DNA from: Sporanaerobium hydrogeniformans
Lineage (GTDB): Bacteria; Bacillota; Clostridia; Lachnospirales; Cellulosilyticaceae
Length of the DNA: 60,473 bases
Assembly: GCF_002735925.1 (NCBI RefSeq)
Contig: NZ_PEDL01000018.1
Coordinates: 1-60,473 of the forward strand
Direction: 5' to 3'
Positions 8,180-17,038 of this stretch are shown piece after piece; position 1 is the first letter of the stretch, and each line of letters starts with the position of its first letter. The translations under genes were made by a program, and so were the position numbers. The notes beneath the pieces are model-generated. The model did not search any database, was not told the origin of the DNA, and saw only the letters and a program-made list of their open reading frames with translations.

Positions 8180-8560
8180 ATGAGTATGAAGATGACCGTA
8201 AGCAATGATGAAATAGATTTAAAGGTTATCATAAATGACAGCAAAATTGCAGGAGATAATATCTTAAAAGCCTGTGGCAAAATACTTAAGGCTAGAGTTG
8301 TAGGTAATCTCAATGCGATAAGAACAAATATCGAACACAGGCACATGGCTGATGATGTACAGTCTAGAATCGTAAAGGATAAGTTTGGTTATGATGTGCT
8401 TAAAGTTGGTGGGGGAAGTGCTACAGGCACCAAGTGGCATATTGTTAATGATGGGAACTACGGAAACCAAGGCACACACTTTATGGACAGGGCCATTGAA
8501 CGTAGTCAGCCAGAAATAGAGGAATTGATTGATGAAGAACTTCGGAAGGCAGGTTTTTAA
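8180..8560 (+). CDS. HK97 gp10-like neck/minor tail protein
   Basis: A 126-residue protein in the gp10 slot. The pattern KACGKILKARVVGNLNAIRTNIEHR, then GTKWHIVNDGNYGNQGTHFMDRAI, follows the gp10 family, where a central glycine-rich strand is followed by a helix near the C-terminus. It likely joins the neck. I use ATG 8180 with an AAGGG site just upstream; the alternative ATG 8162 lies inside the preceding gene. Confidence 0.75.
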   Translation: MSMKMTVSNDEIDLKVIINDSKIAGDNILKACGKILKARVVGNLNAIRTNIEHRHMADDVQSRIVKDKFGYDVLKVGGGSATGTKWHIVNDGNYGNQGTHFMDRAIERSQPEIEELIDEELRKAGF

Positions 8561-8776
8561 ATGTATGCAATTATAAACACCAAAACTAAAAAATTTGTAA
8601 GTGGAACTGACTACAGAGGAAGACCATTCAAGCAAATAACATCATATGAAAAAGCTTTAACATATGAGCACTTAGAAGTGGTGGAATGTGAGTTTAAAAC
8701 TAGAGAGTGTGGCAAAAAATATAAGATAGTAAATGTTAAGCTTGTCGTTTTGGGGGATGATTGCAATGATAAATAA
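8561..8776 (+). CDS. Small phage protein of unknown function in the neck module
   Basis: A 71-residue protein starting right at the stop of the gp10-like gene, with GGAAGGCAGG upstream. It begins MYAIINTKTKKFVSGTDYRGRP, a short beta-rich pattern seen in small phage proteins without an assigned role. It has three Cys-rich turns near residues 42-50 (EC...REC) and ends acidic. It overlaps the next gene by 11 bases. I cannot name a function; the position suggests a structural accessory or a passenger gene. Confidence 0.6.
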   Translation: MYAIINTKTKKFVSGTDYRGRPFKQITSYEKALTYEHLEVVECEFKTRECGKKYKIVNVKLVVLGDDCNDK

Positions 8777-9125
8777 AGTATATGAAATGCTTCAGGCTTG
8801 TAATGTACCATTATCGTACATTAGCAGGCCTTCTTTTAATGAGAAAGGAATAGTAATTTCTTATCACTTCTTTGGAGAAGGTGGAGAAGTGTTTGAGGAA
8901 GGAGAAGAAGTTGAAACAAGTGGAACTTTGCAAATAGACCTGTTTGCAAAAGAGAATGTTGATTTTACAACTATTAAGAAACAGATTAAAGAATTGTTAA
9001 AAATAAATGGATTTTTAGGCCCTTCAAGTTATGATACACAAGAAAATACAGACGGTATAGGACTTATTAATCATTTAGTAATCACGTCAAACTATTTAGA
9101 AAGTGAGGCATTAGGAAATGGGTAA
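8766..9125 (+). CDS. Tail completion / tail terminator-like protein
   Basis: A 119-residue protein between the neck genes and the major tail protein, where tail-terminator proteins (gp17/DUF3168-like) are encoded. It starts with a helix (INKVYEMLQACNVPLSYI), then a strand with TLQIDLFAKENVDFTTIKKQIKELL, a pattern typical of these proteins, which cap the tail tube at the head-proximal end. ATG 8766 fits the GGGGG ribosome site; ATG 8757 would lie inside it. It overlaps the tail protein gene by 8 bases. Confidence 0.7.
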   Translation: MINKVYEMLQACNVPLSYISRPSFNEKGIVISYHFFGEGGEVFEEGEEVETSGTLQIDLFAKENVDFTTIKKQIKELLKINGFLGPSSYDTQENTDGIGLINHLVITSNYLESEALGNG

Positions 9126-9702
9126 AAGTATAAATGTAAAGAATTACTACCTAGCAGAAATCACAGAAGATGAATCTGGGGTTATTACGCATGGGGTACC
9201 AGAGAAGGTTTACGGTCTTATGAAAGCAAGTAGAGTTCCTCAAGCAGCAAGTGGAGAACTATACGAAGAAGGGGTTTTATCTGAGCAGTTAGATGAACTT
9301 GTGAGTCATAATTTAGCATTTGATTTCGGTAATTTGCCTCAGAAATGGAGAGCATGGATGAATGGATACAAAGTTGAAACTGGTGTTATGGCTGATGAAG
9401 GGCCATGTAGTCCGAAACCATTTGCGGTAGGATGGGAAGTTATTGGTACTAAAGGCAGAAGGCAAATGATGTGGTACATATATTGCAAGGCTAAACCTAT
9501 TGAGGACAATGATGAGCAACGCACAAAAGATATTAAAATTAGTAATGATACAATTAATGTTGTAGCATTTAAAAAAGAACAGTTCTCATATAAAGGATTT
9601 GTACTTATTGATAGTGCAAATTCTGATGTAACTGAAACTATGTTGGATGATTTTTTTAAGAAAGTACAAACGACATACACAATAGAATCGCCAACACCAT
9701 AA
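9118..9702 (+). CDS. Major tail tube protein, phi13 type
   Basis: A 194-residue protein with the phi13-type tail-tube pattern: ASGELYEEGVLSEQLDELVSHNLAFDFGNLP, then GPCSPKPFAVGWEVIGTKGRRQMMWYIYCKAKP, then TINVVAF and a long C-terminal strand. It polymerises into the tail tube. It begins within the end of the preceding gene. A strong hairpin terminator lies immediately after its stop, as is common after this highly expressed gene. Confidence 0.9.
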   Translation: MGKSINVKNYYLAEITEDESGVITHGVPEKVYGLMKASRVPQAASGELYEEGVLSEQLDELVSHNLAFDFGNLPQKWRAWMNGYKVETGVMADEGPCSPKPFAVGWEVIGTKGRRQMMWYIYCKAKPIEDNDEQRTKDIKISNDTINVVAFKKEQFSYKGFVLIDSANSDVTETMLDDFFKKVQTTYTIESPTP

Positions 9703-9731
9703 AGTCCCTAGGAATAGGGGCTTTTATTTTT
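9703..9731 (+). terminator. Terminator after the major tail gene
   Basis: AGTCCCTA (9703-9710) pairs with TAGGGGCT (9715-9722), with one G-U pair, around a GGAA tetraloop of the GNRA type. TTTATTTTT follows. Confidence 0.8.
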
Positions 9732-9753
9732 GTATTAGAAAGGAGATTGCAAT

Positions 9754-10122
9754 ATGTCTATTGTAAAATGTATGCCAGTAGAACCTATTGTTTTGAAATT
9801 TAATGATGGTACAATCCTTAAATGCTATATAAACATAAAAGCAATAGGATTGCTTATAGCAGAATTTGGTGATTTTGAAAATGTAGTTAAACAAGCAGAA
9901 GAGGAGCCTTTTACATTCTATGCAAAGCTTTTATATGCTGGCATAAAGGTAAATAAAACTAGTTTTACACTAGAAGAAGCTGAGTCAATAATCTGCTCAA
10001 ATTGTGGGAATCTAATTGAGGAATTGACAGATGCTTACATACGTTGTTGTGGAGATGTAGGTGGAGAAGATTTCTCAAAAAAATATATAGCCAAGATAGA
10101 GGAATATCTAGCAGAAAAGTAG
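9754..10122 (+). CDS. Tail assembly chaperone, short (gpG-like) form
   Basis: A 122-residue helical protein starting 11 bases after AAAGGAG. It sits between tail tube and tape measure, where long-tailed phages encode the chaperone that keeps the tape measure soluble. The N-terminal half is mixed strand/helix (EPIVLKFNDGTILKCYINIKAIGLLIAEFG); the C-terminal part is acidic. An in-frame A AAA AAA heptamer at 10077-10083, with a long hairpin after it, allows part of the ribosomes to shift into the -1 frame and make a longer gpGT-like form. Confidence 0.85.
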   Translation: MSIVKCMPVEPIVLKFNDGTILKCYINIKAIGLLIAEFGDFENVVKQAEEEPFTFYAKLLYAGIKVNKTSFTLEEAESIICSNCGNLIEELTDAYIRCCGDVGGEDFSKKYIAKIEEYLAEK

Positions 10123-10154
10123 ATTTCAATCTAGATACTCTATTCTTTGGCTAT
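10077..10154 (+). promoter_or_regulatory. Programmed -1 frameshift signal: slippery heptamer plus long hairpin
   Basis: A AAA AAA (10077-10083) is in the correct zero-frame register (TCA AAA AAA TAT). Three bases later an extended stem begins: ATAGCCAA (10087-10094) with TTGGCTAT (10147-10154), GATAGAG (10095-10101) with CTCTATT (10138-10144), and TATCTAG (10105-10111) with CTAGATA (10131-10137). Only two small bulges interrupt 22 pairs. The zero-frame stop TAG (10120-10122) lies in the terminal loop. Confidence 0.85.
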
Positions 10155-10301
10155 TGCATAATGTTAAAAAGACCAGTGGATGAATTTTTCAAATCAACCC
10201 TATCACACGTTTACAATGTGCTTGAACAATATAAAAACTTAATGTGTGGTGATGAAGAAACAGAAACGCAATGTGAAGATATGATAGATTTCCTAGCGTA
10301 G
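10083..10301 (+). CDS. -1 frame extension of the tail chaperone (gpT-like part of the fusion)
   Basis: The -1 frame stays open from the slippery heptamer to TAG/TAA at 10301 and encodes 72 residues after the shift (IYSQDRG...FFKSTLSHVYNVLEQYKNLM...DMIDFLA). Joined to residues 1-110 of the short form this gives a 182-residue fusion. The extension has no ribosome site or convincing start of its own; its internal ATG codons are poorly placed. The frame relation (zero frame minus one) matches the heptamer exactly. This is standard biology for the tail genes of long-tailed phages, here inferred from sequence. Confidence 0.82.
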   Translation: MYSQDRGISSRKVDFNLDTLFFGYCIMLKRPVDEFFKSTLSHVYNVLEQYKNLMCGDEETETQCEDMIDFLA

Positions 10302-10315
10302 AGAAAGGAGGAAAT

Positions 10316-12361
10316 ATGAGTAACTACAAAGGGTACAAGCGTACCATACAGCTGGATTTCAATTATGACAAGGTAAAAGAAGGAGTGTCAAAGGTTAATC
10401 AACAAATGGCACTCCTTAATGCCGAGTTTAGAAAGACTAGTGCACAAGTAGAAGCCTCTGGGAATAGCTTTGATAAATTAGGAATTAAGCAAGAACTATC
10501 CGCTAATAAAGTGAAAATACAAAAAGATAAAATATCAGAACTTGAAAGAGAACTCGAAAAACTTAACACAGCAGAAAACAAAAACGAAAAGGCTATTGCT
10601 AGTAAAACTATTGAATTGAAAAATGCACAGGCGCAATTAATGAAGATGGAAAAGGAACTCAAAAATGTAAATGAAGAAGTTGCAGCTCAAACTAGCAAGT
10701 TAGGAATTGTAAGTACAAAGTGGTCTGATTTCAAATCAAACATGAATGATGCAGGAATTAACATGGAAGAGCTTGGAGTCAACCTGACAAAAGTAGGTTT
10801 AGCTATGGCGAGCGTTGGTGCCATAGGTACAACAATGAGCATCAATTTCGACCAAAGCATTGTTAAGTCTAGGACTATTATGGATGAGACACAAGTAAGT
10901 TATGAGAATCTTAGAAAAGGTGCACTTAGAGTAAGTAGTGATGTAAATATGGCAGCTAATGATGTTGCTAATGGTCTTTATGATATTATAAGCTCAAACA
11001 TTGAAACTAAAGATAGTTTAGTTGTTTTAGAAGCAAGTGCAAAGAATGCTAAAGCAGGGTTTACAGATGTAGCAACAAGTGCTGATCTACTTACGACTAT
11101 GCTTAACGCTTATAAGAAAGAGGCTAAAGATGCAACAATGTATTCGGATCAGCTTGTTATTACTCAAAAATTAGCTAAGGCTACTATTGGAGATTTAGGT
11201 AAGGACTTTGGTAAGGTAGCTGGATTGGCAGCTACAGCTAAAGTAGAATTTGCGCAGGTAGGAGCAGCTGTTGCAGTACTTACTACAAATGGTATTAAGA
11301 GTAATGAGGCAATAACAGGATTAAAGGCTGTATTAAGCGCTGTTGTAAAACCAAGTGCAGAGGCTAAGAAAGCAGCAGAAGAAATGGGATTAAAATTTAA
11401 TATTACTAACTTGCAAGCTAAAGGATTGGCTGATTTTTTAGGAGAAGTACAAAATAAGTGCAAAGGTAATACAGAGGAAATGGCTAAATTATTTGGTAGT
11501 GTAGAAGCTTTAAATGCTGTATTAGTGCTTACAAATAAAGAAGGAATGTCACAATTTAATAGTAACTTACAAACCATAAATAATAGTAGTGGTGCCACAG
11601 AAGAAGCTCTAAGTAAGTTAAAAACACCAGGAGAGGAACTAAGCAAGTCATTCAATAACCTTAAAAACACAATGATAGAAGTTGGAGATAGCTTTGCACC
11701 TGTAGTTACTTTAGTTGCTGGATTCTTTAGCATATTGGGACAGGTTCCTCCTGGTGTGCTTGTTACTATAGCTGTGTTAGGTACAATGATAGCAACTATA
11801 GGCGGTGTTATAACAGCTATAAATTCTACAATGACAGCAGTAAGTAATGTATCTACCATAGCAGCTAAGGTAAGTGGTGGGTTAAGCCCTATGGAATCTA
11901 AAATATTAAAAATAGGTGCAGCAGTAATGGTTGTTGTTTTGGCATTAACAGCATTATTAGCTATATGGGCTGTAATAAGGGGAAGAAGCAATGAAGTAAA
12001 GTCTACAATGGACAGTATTGGTAATAGCTTTAGTAATATGAATAGTAATGTAGATGAAATAAAAAGAAGTGCATATTCTTCAAATTCTAGAGGTTTTGCA
12101 ACAGGTACAAACTTTGTTAAAGAAAATGGGATGTATCGTGTAAACGAATATGGCCAAGAAGAAATATATCTACCAAGGGGAAGCAAGGTTAAAAACGCAA
12201 GCCAAACTAGGAGTGAAATGCAAAATACTGACATGAGCGAAACAAACTCTCTTTTGAAAACACTTATAGCCAAAGTAGACAGCTTTGAAAGAACAACAGC
12301 TAATTTGCCTCGAACAGCCAATTATCTTAATCGTGGTACACCTATAGGAGGTGCTATGTAA
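10316..12361 (+). CDS. Tail tape measure protein
   Basis: A 681-residue protein that sets tail length and later reaches the cell envelope. Residues about 65-125 form a coiled coil (KDKISELERELEKLNT...). Residues about 180-430 resemble the TP901-type tape-measure core, rich in Ala/Lys helices. Two hydrophobic segments follow, near 470-505 and 535-560. The tail ends with ATGTNFVKENGMYRVNEYGQ and YLPRGSKV, the usual C-terminal signature of this family. AAAGGAGG precedes the ATG. With the known relation of about 0.15 nm per residue the tail would be about 100 nm. Its stop overlaps the next start. Confidence 0.93.
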   Translation: MSNYKGYKRTIQLDFNYDKVKEGVSKVNQQMALLNAEFRKTSAQVEASGNSFDKLGIKQELSANKVKIQKDKISELERELEKLNTAENKNEKAIASKTIELKNAQAQLMKMEKELKNVNEEVAAQTSKLGIVSTKWSDFKSNMNDAGINMEELGVNLTKVGLAMASVGAIGTTMSINFDQSIVKSRTIMDETQVSYENLRKGALRVSSDVNMAANDVANGLYDIISSNIETKDSLVVLEASAKNAKAGFTDVATSADLLTTMLNAYKKEAKDATMYSDQLVITQKLAKATIGDLGKDFGKVAGLAATAKVEFAQVGAAVAVLTTNGIKSNEAITGLKAVLSAVVKPSAEAKKAAEEMGLKFNITNLQAKGLADFLGEVQNKCKGNTEEMAKLFGSVEALNAVLVLTNKEGMSQFNSNLQTINNSSGATEEALSKLKTPGEELSKSFNNLKNTMIEVGDSFAPVVTLVAGFFSILGQVPPGVLVTIAVLGTMIATIGGVITAINSTMTAVSNVSTIAAKVSGGLSPMESKILKIGAAVMVVVLALTALLAIWAVIRGRSNEVKSTMDSIGNSFSNMNSNVDEIKRSAYSSNSRGFATGTNFVKENGMYRVNEYGQEEIYLPRGSKVKNASQTRSEMQNTDMSETNSLLKTLIAKVDSFERTTANLPRTANYLNRGTPIGGAM

Positions 12362-14397
12362 TGGCAAATGTGATAAGTATAATAGCCAGTAAAGCATGTT
12401 CAACAAATAGGCAGGACACTAGTAAATCAACGAACTTTTTGGCGGTAAACAATAGAGTGCTAAATTATAAGTGGTATGATTACGAAACTGCACTATTTTG
12501 GGATAATAGCAACATTGAGGACGATATAACTTATAATTTAAAGTATTATATTGAATCAGTATCATACGGAAGTTATATGCCAAGTGGTGAGGATAGATAT
12601 ATATCTTTAGGATGCTACACAACAGGAAAAACGTACGATACAGTTGCTTGGGATGATGCTAGAACGTATATTGGTCAGATTAAGCAGCCGAAGGTTGGGC
12701 AACAAACTATACAAGTTACAGGAGCACAAATAAAAAAAGGATTAGTATTGTACACAGAACGGTCTCAGCAAAATAGCATTTGGGAATTAGGTGCAGATTT
12801 AGGTAGGATTACACAAGGTGAGCCTTATGCGCCACGTTTAGAGTTTGTCATAGAAGATGCTACAGTATCTAATCTAGTTTTAGATCAATTAGACACAGAC
12901 AAAAACATAGTTTGCTCCTGGAGCAGCACAAATCAAAAGTATCTTGAATTACAAGCTTTGCAAGGTAGTAATGTGGTATACAGCATAAATGGTACAACAG
13001 TAAATAGTGTATCAATACCTTATAATACTCTACCAGCAGGAGAGGTAAAATTTAGGGTACGTGTAGGGAATGGTTTTGGAAGTAATATATATTGGTCTAA
13101 CTGGATAGAGACTACAAAAACACTTATTAAAAAGACTCCAAGCGTACCTTTACTAGAACCAGATAGGATACAAGTTAGGAGAGAAATACCTATAAGTGTT
13201 ACAGCTACTGCTAGTAACGTTACAAATTGGATTTATGAATGCATACAGAATGGTATAACTAAATTTACAGATAGTGGCACAGCAGCCATAGCAACTACCA
13301 TACCTTCCAATGTATTAAGCAATGGCACTGCAAAAAATAGGATTATAGCAACATATATTCCAGAATGGGCCACAAGTAGTGCAGATTATAGAACAGCAGT
13401 GAAAGAAACAGAGTTTACAGTATACGGAAAACCTTCCAATCCAATCTTACAATTAGATACTACTTACAGCACACCTTATCCGCTATTTAGATGGGCTAAT
13501 GCTACAGAGCAAATAAGTTATAGGCTTAAAATAAAAGATGGTGCTGCAGTTATTTTGGATAGCTCGGAAGTCTTTGGTGCAAGTGTAAGAGAGCACAAGT
13601 TTACAAATACATTGCCCAATAAAAAGACTTACACTGCTGAATTGCAAATTAAAAATCAATATGGTCTATGGAGCGATGTTGTAACAGCTACTTTTAAAGT
13701 AGATTTTGCAGAACTTGCACAGCCTACATTTAACGTCTATGCTGATCCAACAAATGCATCTATAGTAATAAACCTAGAATCCGTTGAGGATGCAAATTTC
13801 CACTTCCATGAAATACACCGGAGGGAAATTAACGGTACATGGATTAGGATGGCAATAGACCTTCAGTTGATTGACGAATATAAGGATTATGGTGTTGCCA
13901 GTGGAGTGGAATATGAGTATAAGGTTAGAGCTGTAGATGCCAATACAGCCTACACAGACAGCGTTATTAAACCATGTAAGGTAAGTTTTAATAAGACCAT
14001 TCTAAGCGTGCCCTTTTCAGACGCAGTTTTTTCTGTACGCTATAATCTTAAAAAATCTATAGATAATGCAGAAGATAAGACGTTTGTGCTCTATAGTGGC
14101 TTGAATAAACCCAAAATGATAGAAGGCACAGCAGATTATAAAATTATTGGTCTTAGTTGTAGTTTTAAAAGCCCTGTAGAGTTGGAAGAATTTAAAGCTA
14201 TTGCAAGACAGAGAGTTTTGCTTCTTAGAGATGGAAGAGGACTTAAACTGTATGGAAATATACACAGCATAAAAGATACATACGAGGATCCTAATTATTA
14301 TAATGTAAGCTTTACATTTACTGAAACTTATTACAAGGAGGGAGATTGGATTGAAGCTGAACAGTTACCTCTTAGATTTGTTGACTCAGAGTGGTAG
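12361..14397 (+). CDS. Large tail-tip/baseplate protein with fibronectin-III-like repeats
   Basis: A 678-residue, beta-rich protein starting at the tape-measure stop (TAATG). After a globular N-terminal part, at least three segments read as FnIII-like strands (WSSTNQKYLELQA..., RWANATEQISYRLKI..., and VEDANFHFHEIHRRE...YEYKVRAVD). The C-terminal part (about 565-678) resembles the tube-binding domain of distal tail proteins. The place directly after the tape measure fits a distal-tail/adsorption protein. The exact name (Dit-like or minor tail) is uncertain. Its last 47 bases overlap the next gene. Confidence 0.7.
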   Translation: MANVISIIASKACSTNRQDTSKSTNFLAVNNRVLNYKWYDYETALFWDNSNIEDDITYNLKYYIESVSYGSYMPSGEDRYISLGCYTTGKTYDTVAWDDARTYIGQIKQPKVGQQTIQVTGAQIKKGLVLYTERSQQNSIWELGADLGRITQGEPYAPRLEFVIEDATVSNLVLDQLDTDKNIVCSWSSTNQKYLELQALQGSNVVYSINGTTVNSVSIPYNTLPAGEVKFRVRVGNGFGSNIYWSNWIETTKTLIKKTPSVPLLEPDRIQVRREIPISVTATASNVTNWIYECIQNGITKFTDSGTAAIATTIPSNVLSNGTAKNRIIATYIPEWATSSADYRTAVKETEFTVYGKPSNPILQLDTTYSTPYPLFRWANATEQISYRLKIKDGAAVILDSSEVFGASVREHKFTNTLPNKKTYTAELQIKNQYGLWSDVVTATFKVDFAELAQPTFNVYADPTNASIVINLESVEDANFHFHEIHRREINGTWIRMAIDLQLIDEYKDYGVASGVEYEYKVRAVDANTAYTDSVIKPCKVSFNKTILSVPFSDAVFSVRYNLKKSIDNAEDKTFVLYSGLNKPKMIEGTADYKIIGLSCSFKSPVELEEFKAIARQRVLLLRDGRGLKLYGNIHSIKDTYEDPNYYNVSFTFTETYYKEGDWIEAEQLPLRFVDSEW

Positions 14398-15433
14398 GAA
14401 GGAATCCTATATCTTTGAGTTACTTGACTATCAAGATAATCATAAAACCTACCTCAAAAACTGTAGGAGTTTTAAGTTAGATTACAGTTCGCTAGATAGT
14501 ATTAAGGGAAAGGCTAGTATTACTATGACGGATGATAGTCAAATTAATTTTTTAACGGATAGAATAAAAATAACAATGCAAATAGACACCATGGGAATGA
14601 GATTTTTATTTCCTTTAGGTGTCTTTCTTATGTCTAGTCCTAGTGCTAATCGTAATGGCGATACAAAAGAATTAAGCACAGATGTGCGTGATGTACAGAT
14701 GTATGACAAGCTATATATCCTATATAATGATCCAGTGCTAGATGAACATATAATAATTAATGGGACTAGCATAGACAACGAAATAGCTAGACTACTAGGT
14801 ACACATTTATACAATATACCAACAAGTGGTAGGTTTACTACAATAGATAAGGTCTTTCCGGTAGGTACTAGAAAGCTAGAGATTATCAATTATTTACTTG
14901 ATGTAATTAATTATCATAGTCTTTGCGTAGATGGTGATGGAATGTACTATGCCTACCCTTATATAAGACCAGATGAACGTTCTATAGATATTGAGTATCT
15001 TAGTACAAAAAACAACGCTTTAGAGGTACAATTTCAAGACGAACTAGATATATTCAACATCCCTAATATTTTCTTTTTTACCACCAATAACGCAGATGGC
15101 ACAAACTACAGTTATGTCTATACTAATAGCAACCCTGATAGCCCTACAAGTACCGTAAGCAGACACATGAATATAGGCAGCGAAGTGCAGACAGTAGATG
15201 ATTGTAATAGCCTAGACGACCTTATCACTAAGGCTAAGAATTATGCTAGCGGAGTAACAACTAAGTATAGGCATATTAAGATTAATACAATGATAATGCC
15301 TATACATGGATATCTTAACTGCGTACTGGTTCAAAATGAAAAATATAATGGCAAGACAATAGAGACAAGCTGGGGCATAGATAGTCAGGCTAAAAGTATG
15401 TACCACAACTTAAGAGAGGCGGTGGCTATATAG
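14351..15433 (+). CDS. Tail-tip/baseplate hub-like protein (Tal N-terminal type)
   Basis: A 360-residue protein in the position of the tail-associated hub. It begins LLTQSGRKESYIFELLDY and contains NCRSFKLDYSSLDSIKGKASITMTDD and DLYVR-like hub strands, with a long C-terminal beta region. No peptidase or lysozyme domain is visible, so the enzymatic part may be absent or replaced by the SGNH hydrolase downstream. TTG 14351 is chosen because AAGGAGGGA lies 6 bases upstream. It overlaps the previous gene by 47 bases and the next by one (TAGTG). Confidence 0.65.
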   Translation: MKLNSYLLDLLTQSGRKESYIFELLDYQDNHKTYLKNCRSFKLDYSSLDSIKGKASITMTDDSQINFLTDRIKITMQIDTMGMRFLFPLGVFLMSSPSANRNGDTKELSTDVRDVQMYDKLYILYNDPVLDEHIIINGTSIDNEIARLLGTHLYNIPTSGRFTTIDKVFPVGTRKLEIINYLLDVINYHSLCVDGDGMYYAYPYIRPDERSIDIEYLSTKNNALEVQFQDELDIFNIPNIFFFTTNNADGTNYSYVYTNSNPDSPTSTVSRHMNIGSEVQTVDDCNSLDDLITKAKNYASGVTTKYRHIKINTMIMPIHGYLNCVLVQNEKYNGKTIETSWGIDSQAKSMYHNLREAVAI

Positions 15434-15624
15434 TGGTAATTGGAGAAATTAGATTTGGTAAGGCAACAGAGGTCGCATCTAGTGGTGTTAAGGTTATATT
15501 TCCAACGCAAACACTACCTAGTAATATATATTATAAAAAGTATAAGCATGTTACTGTTAATGTAAATGATACAGTAGCGATGAAATGGACTGGAAACACC
15601 TATATATGCGAGGGGGTGATATAG
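15433..15624 (+). CDS. Small tail-module protein of unknown function
   Basis: A 63-residue, beta-rich protein (MVIGEIRFGKATEVASSGVKVIFP...NVNDTVAMKW) between the hub gene and the SGNH hydrolase. Start GTG and stop TAG each overlap the neighbours by one base, so it is a genuine member of the operon. The pattern recalls a small OB- or knot-like tail accessory, but I do not recognise it. It may help attach the hydrolase to the hub. Confidence 0.65.
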   Translation: MVIGEIRFGKATEVASSGVKVIFPTQTLPSNIYYKKYKHVTVNVNDTVAMKWTGNTYICEGVI

Positions 15625-16835
15625 TGGGTTTAAAACAATATTTTGGAGATATATTGCTCCATAAAATACTTAAGGTAAATTTGCCTACAGGTAGAGTAGC
15701 AGGAGATCATTTATACTTTACTAAGGACTCTAATAGTAAATATAGTATGTATGTTACAGATCAAGATGGTAGCTTAAAAGAATGTACATATAATAGTGAG
15801 TTAGATGATAAAATCAATATTTTAAACAATAAAAATTTATTAGCTAAAGCACTACTTAAAATTAATACTGGACAGATGTGTAAAATTTGTTGCTACGGAG
15901 ATAGTGTTACTCATGGGTATAATGCAACAACACCTTATACTACAGTATTACAAGAGAAATACAGAAAAATAACACACAATGACAATATTACAGTAGTAAA
16001 CTGTGGACACGATAACTGGACTAGCAATAATGGGCTTATTGGAATAGATGAAGTAATGGAGCATAGTCCCGAAGTTTGTATTTTGATGTTTGGTATAAAT
16101 GATGCTAATACTAACATTTCATTAGATACTTATTATAGTAATGTGTCAAAAATGTGCGACATATTAAACGGATTGGGCGTGGCAGTAATATTAATGACTT
16201 CTAATCCTATATTTAAACTCAATCTATCATTTAAACTTAAAGCCTATGTGGATTGCATAAGAGAAATTGCTTTAAAAAAATCGCTATGTTTAATAGATAT
16301 AAATGAAATTTTTAACGATTTATTTATGAGAAAAATAGCAATTCCTCTTGCTTTGATTCCAGACGAAATACATCCCAACAATCTAGGACTTAGTTATATT
16401 GCAGATAATGCTATAGCTACCATGCAATCACTTTTGAAAGTTAGAGAGGCATCATATTTTGCTTTTTATAACAACTCAGATGTAAAAACAGACATTACAA
16501 ATAACTATTCCGATACTGGCATGACTTGTCTTAAAAACTATTACTATATGCCGTCATATGGTACATATTTTGTATTTCCGTTTTTTATAGATAAATTAAC
16601 ATCAATTCTAAGTTTAGAAACATTAAAATTTACAAATTGTGCATCTTACAATGTTAGAATTGATGGAGAAATCGTTAAAGAAGTAAATGGCTATAGTGCG
16701 AACTTGACAAAAAACGTACAAGAACAAATTGCTACAGTTGGCTATGGTTTGCATTTTCTAGAAGTATTGCAAAATGATAAAACTACAACATCTACAGGAA
16801 CTAATTTTCATTTGTGTGCATTGATGACAAATTGA
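15624..16835 (+). CDS. Tail-associated SGNH/GDSL-family hydrolase (probable surface-glycan esterase)
   Basis: A 403-residue protein with all SGNH blocks: GDS with nucleophile Ser94, Gly128 in the NCGHDN block, GIND with Asn159, and DEIH with Asp247/His250. Residues 1-85 form a separate N-terminal part with TGRVAGDHLYFT, a common attachment motif of phage tail fibres. Residues about 275-403 are beta-rich and could bind glycan. SGNH enzymes remove acetyl or acyl groups; on a tail they would trim host wall polymers during adsorption. GTG 15624 is preferred because GAGGGGGTG lies upstream. The substrate is unknown. Confidence 0.85.
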   Translation: MGLKQYFGDILLHKILKVNLPTGRVAGDHLYFTKDSNSKYSMYVTDQDGSLKECTYNSELDDKINILNNKNLLAKALLKINTGQMCKICCYGDSVTHGYNATTPYTTVLQEKYRKITHNDNITVVNCGHDNWTSNNGLIGIDEVMEHSPEVCILMFGINDANTNISLDTYYSNVSKMCDILNGLGVAVILMTSNPIFKLNLSFKLKAYVDCIREIALKKSLCLIDINEIFNDLFMRKIAIPLALIPDEIHPNNLGLSYIADNAIATMQSLLKVREASYFAFYNNSDVKTDITNNYSDTGMTCLKNYYYMPSYGTYFVFPFFIDKLTSILSLETLKFTNCASYNVRIDGEIVKEVNGYSANLTKNVQEQIATVGYGLHFLEVLQNDKTTTSTGTNFHLCALMTN

Positions 16836-16989
16836 CGATTCGCAACAACAAACGAAGATTTTATCTAAATCGAATGAGGAGCTTACAGCAGAGAATGAAC
16901 TGCTAAAAGCACAGGTAGAAGCTCTTAGTACTCAATCAACATTTCTAGAAGATTGTTTACTAGAAGTAGGTCAGATAGTCTATGCTTAA
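16831..16989 (+). pseudogene. Small coiled-coil phage gene without a usable start
   Basis: The frame from 16831 to TAA 16987-16989 encodes 52 residues in coiled-coil style (SNEELTAENELLKAQVEAL...FLEDCLLEVGQIVYA). This is the usual small protein found between tail fibre and lysis genes in Clostridia phages. There is no ATG, GTG or TTG in this frame; only ATT 16831 overlaps the hydrolase stop. A TTG at 16832 is one base out of frame. The simplest reading is a one-base indel just after the start, or else an unusual ATT start. Confidence 0.55.
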
Positions 16990-17038
16990 AGCCATAAAGC
17001 ATTTACTAATAAAAATTATAATCAAAGGAGATGATGGG

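Noticed and set aside
11164-12321. A 385-codon open frame on the minus strand inside the tape measure gene
   Set aside because: It is fully antisense to a convincing tape measure, has no ribosome site, and its low-complexity Ala/Leu/Thr content mirrors the codon pattern of the sense gene.
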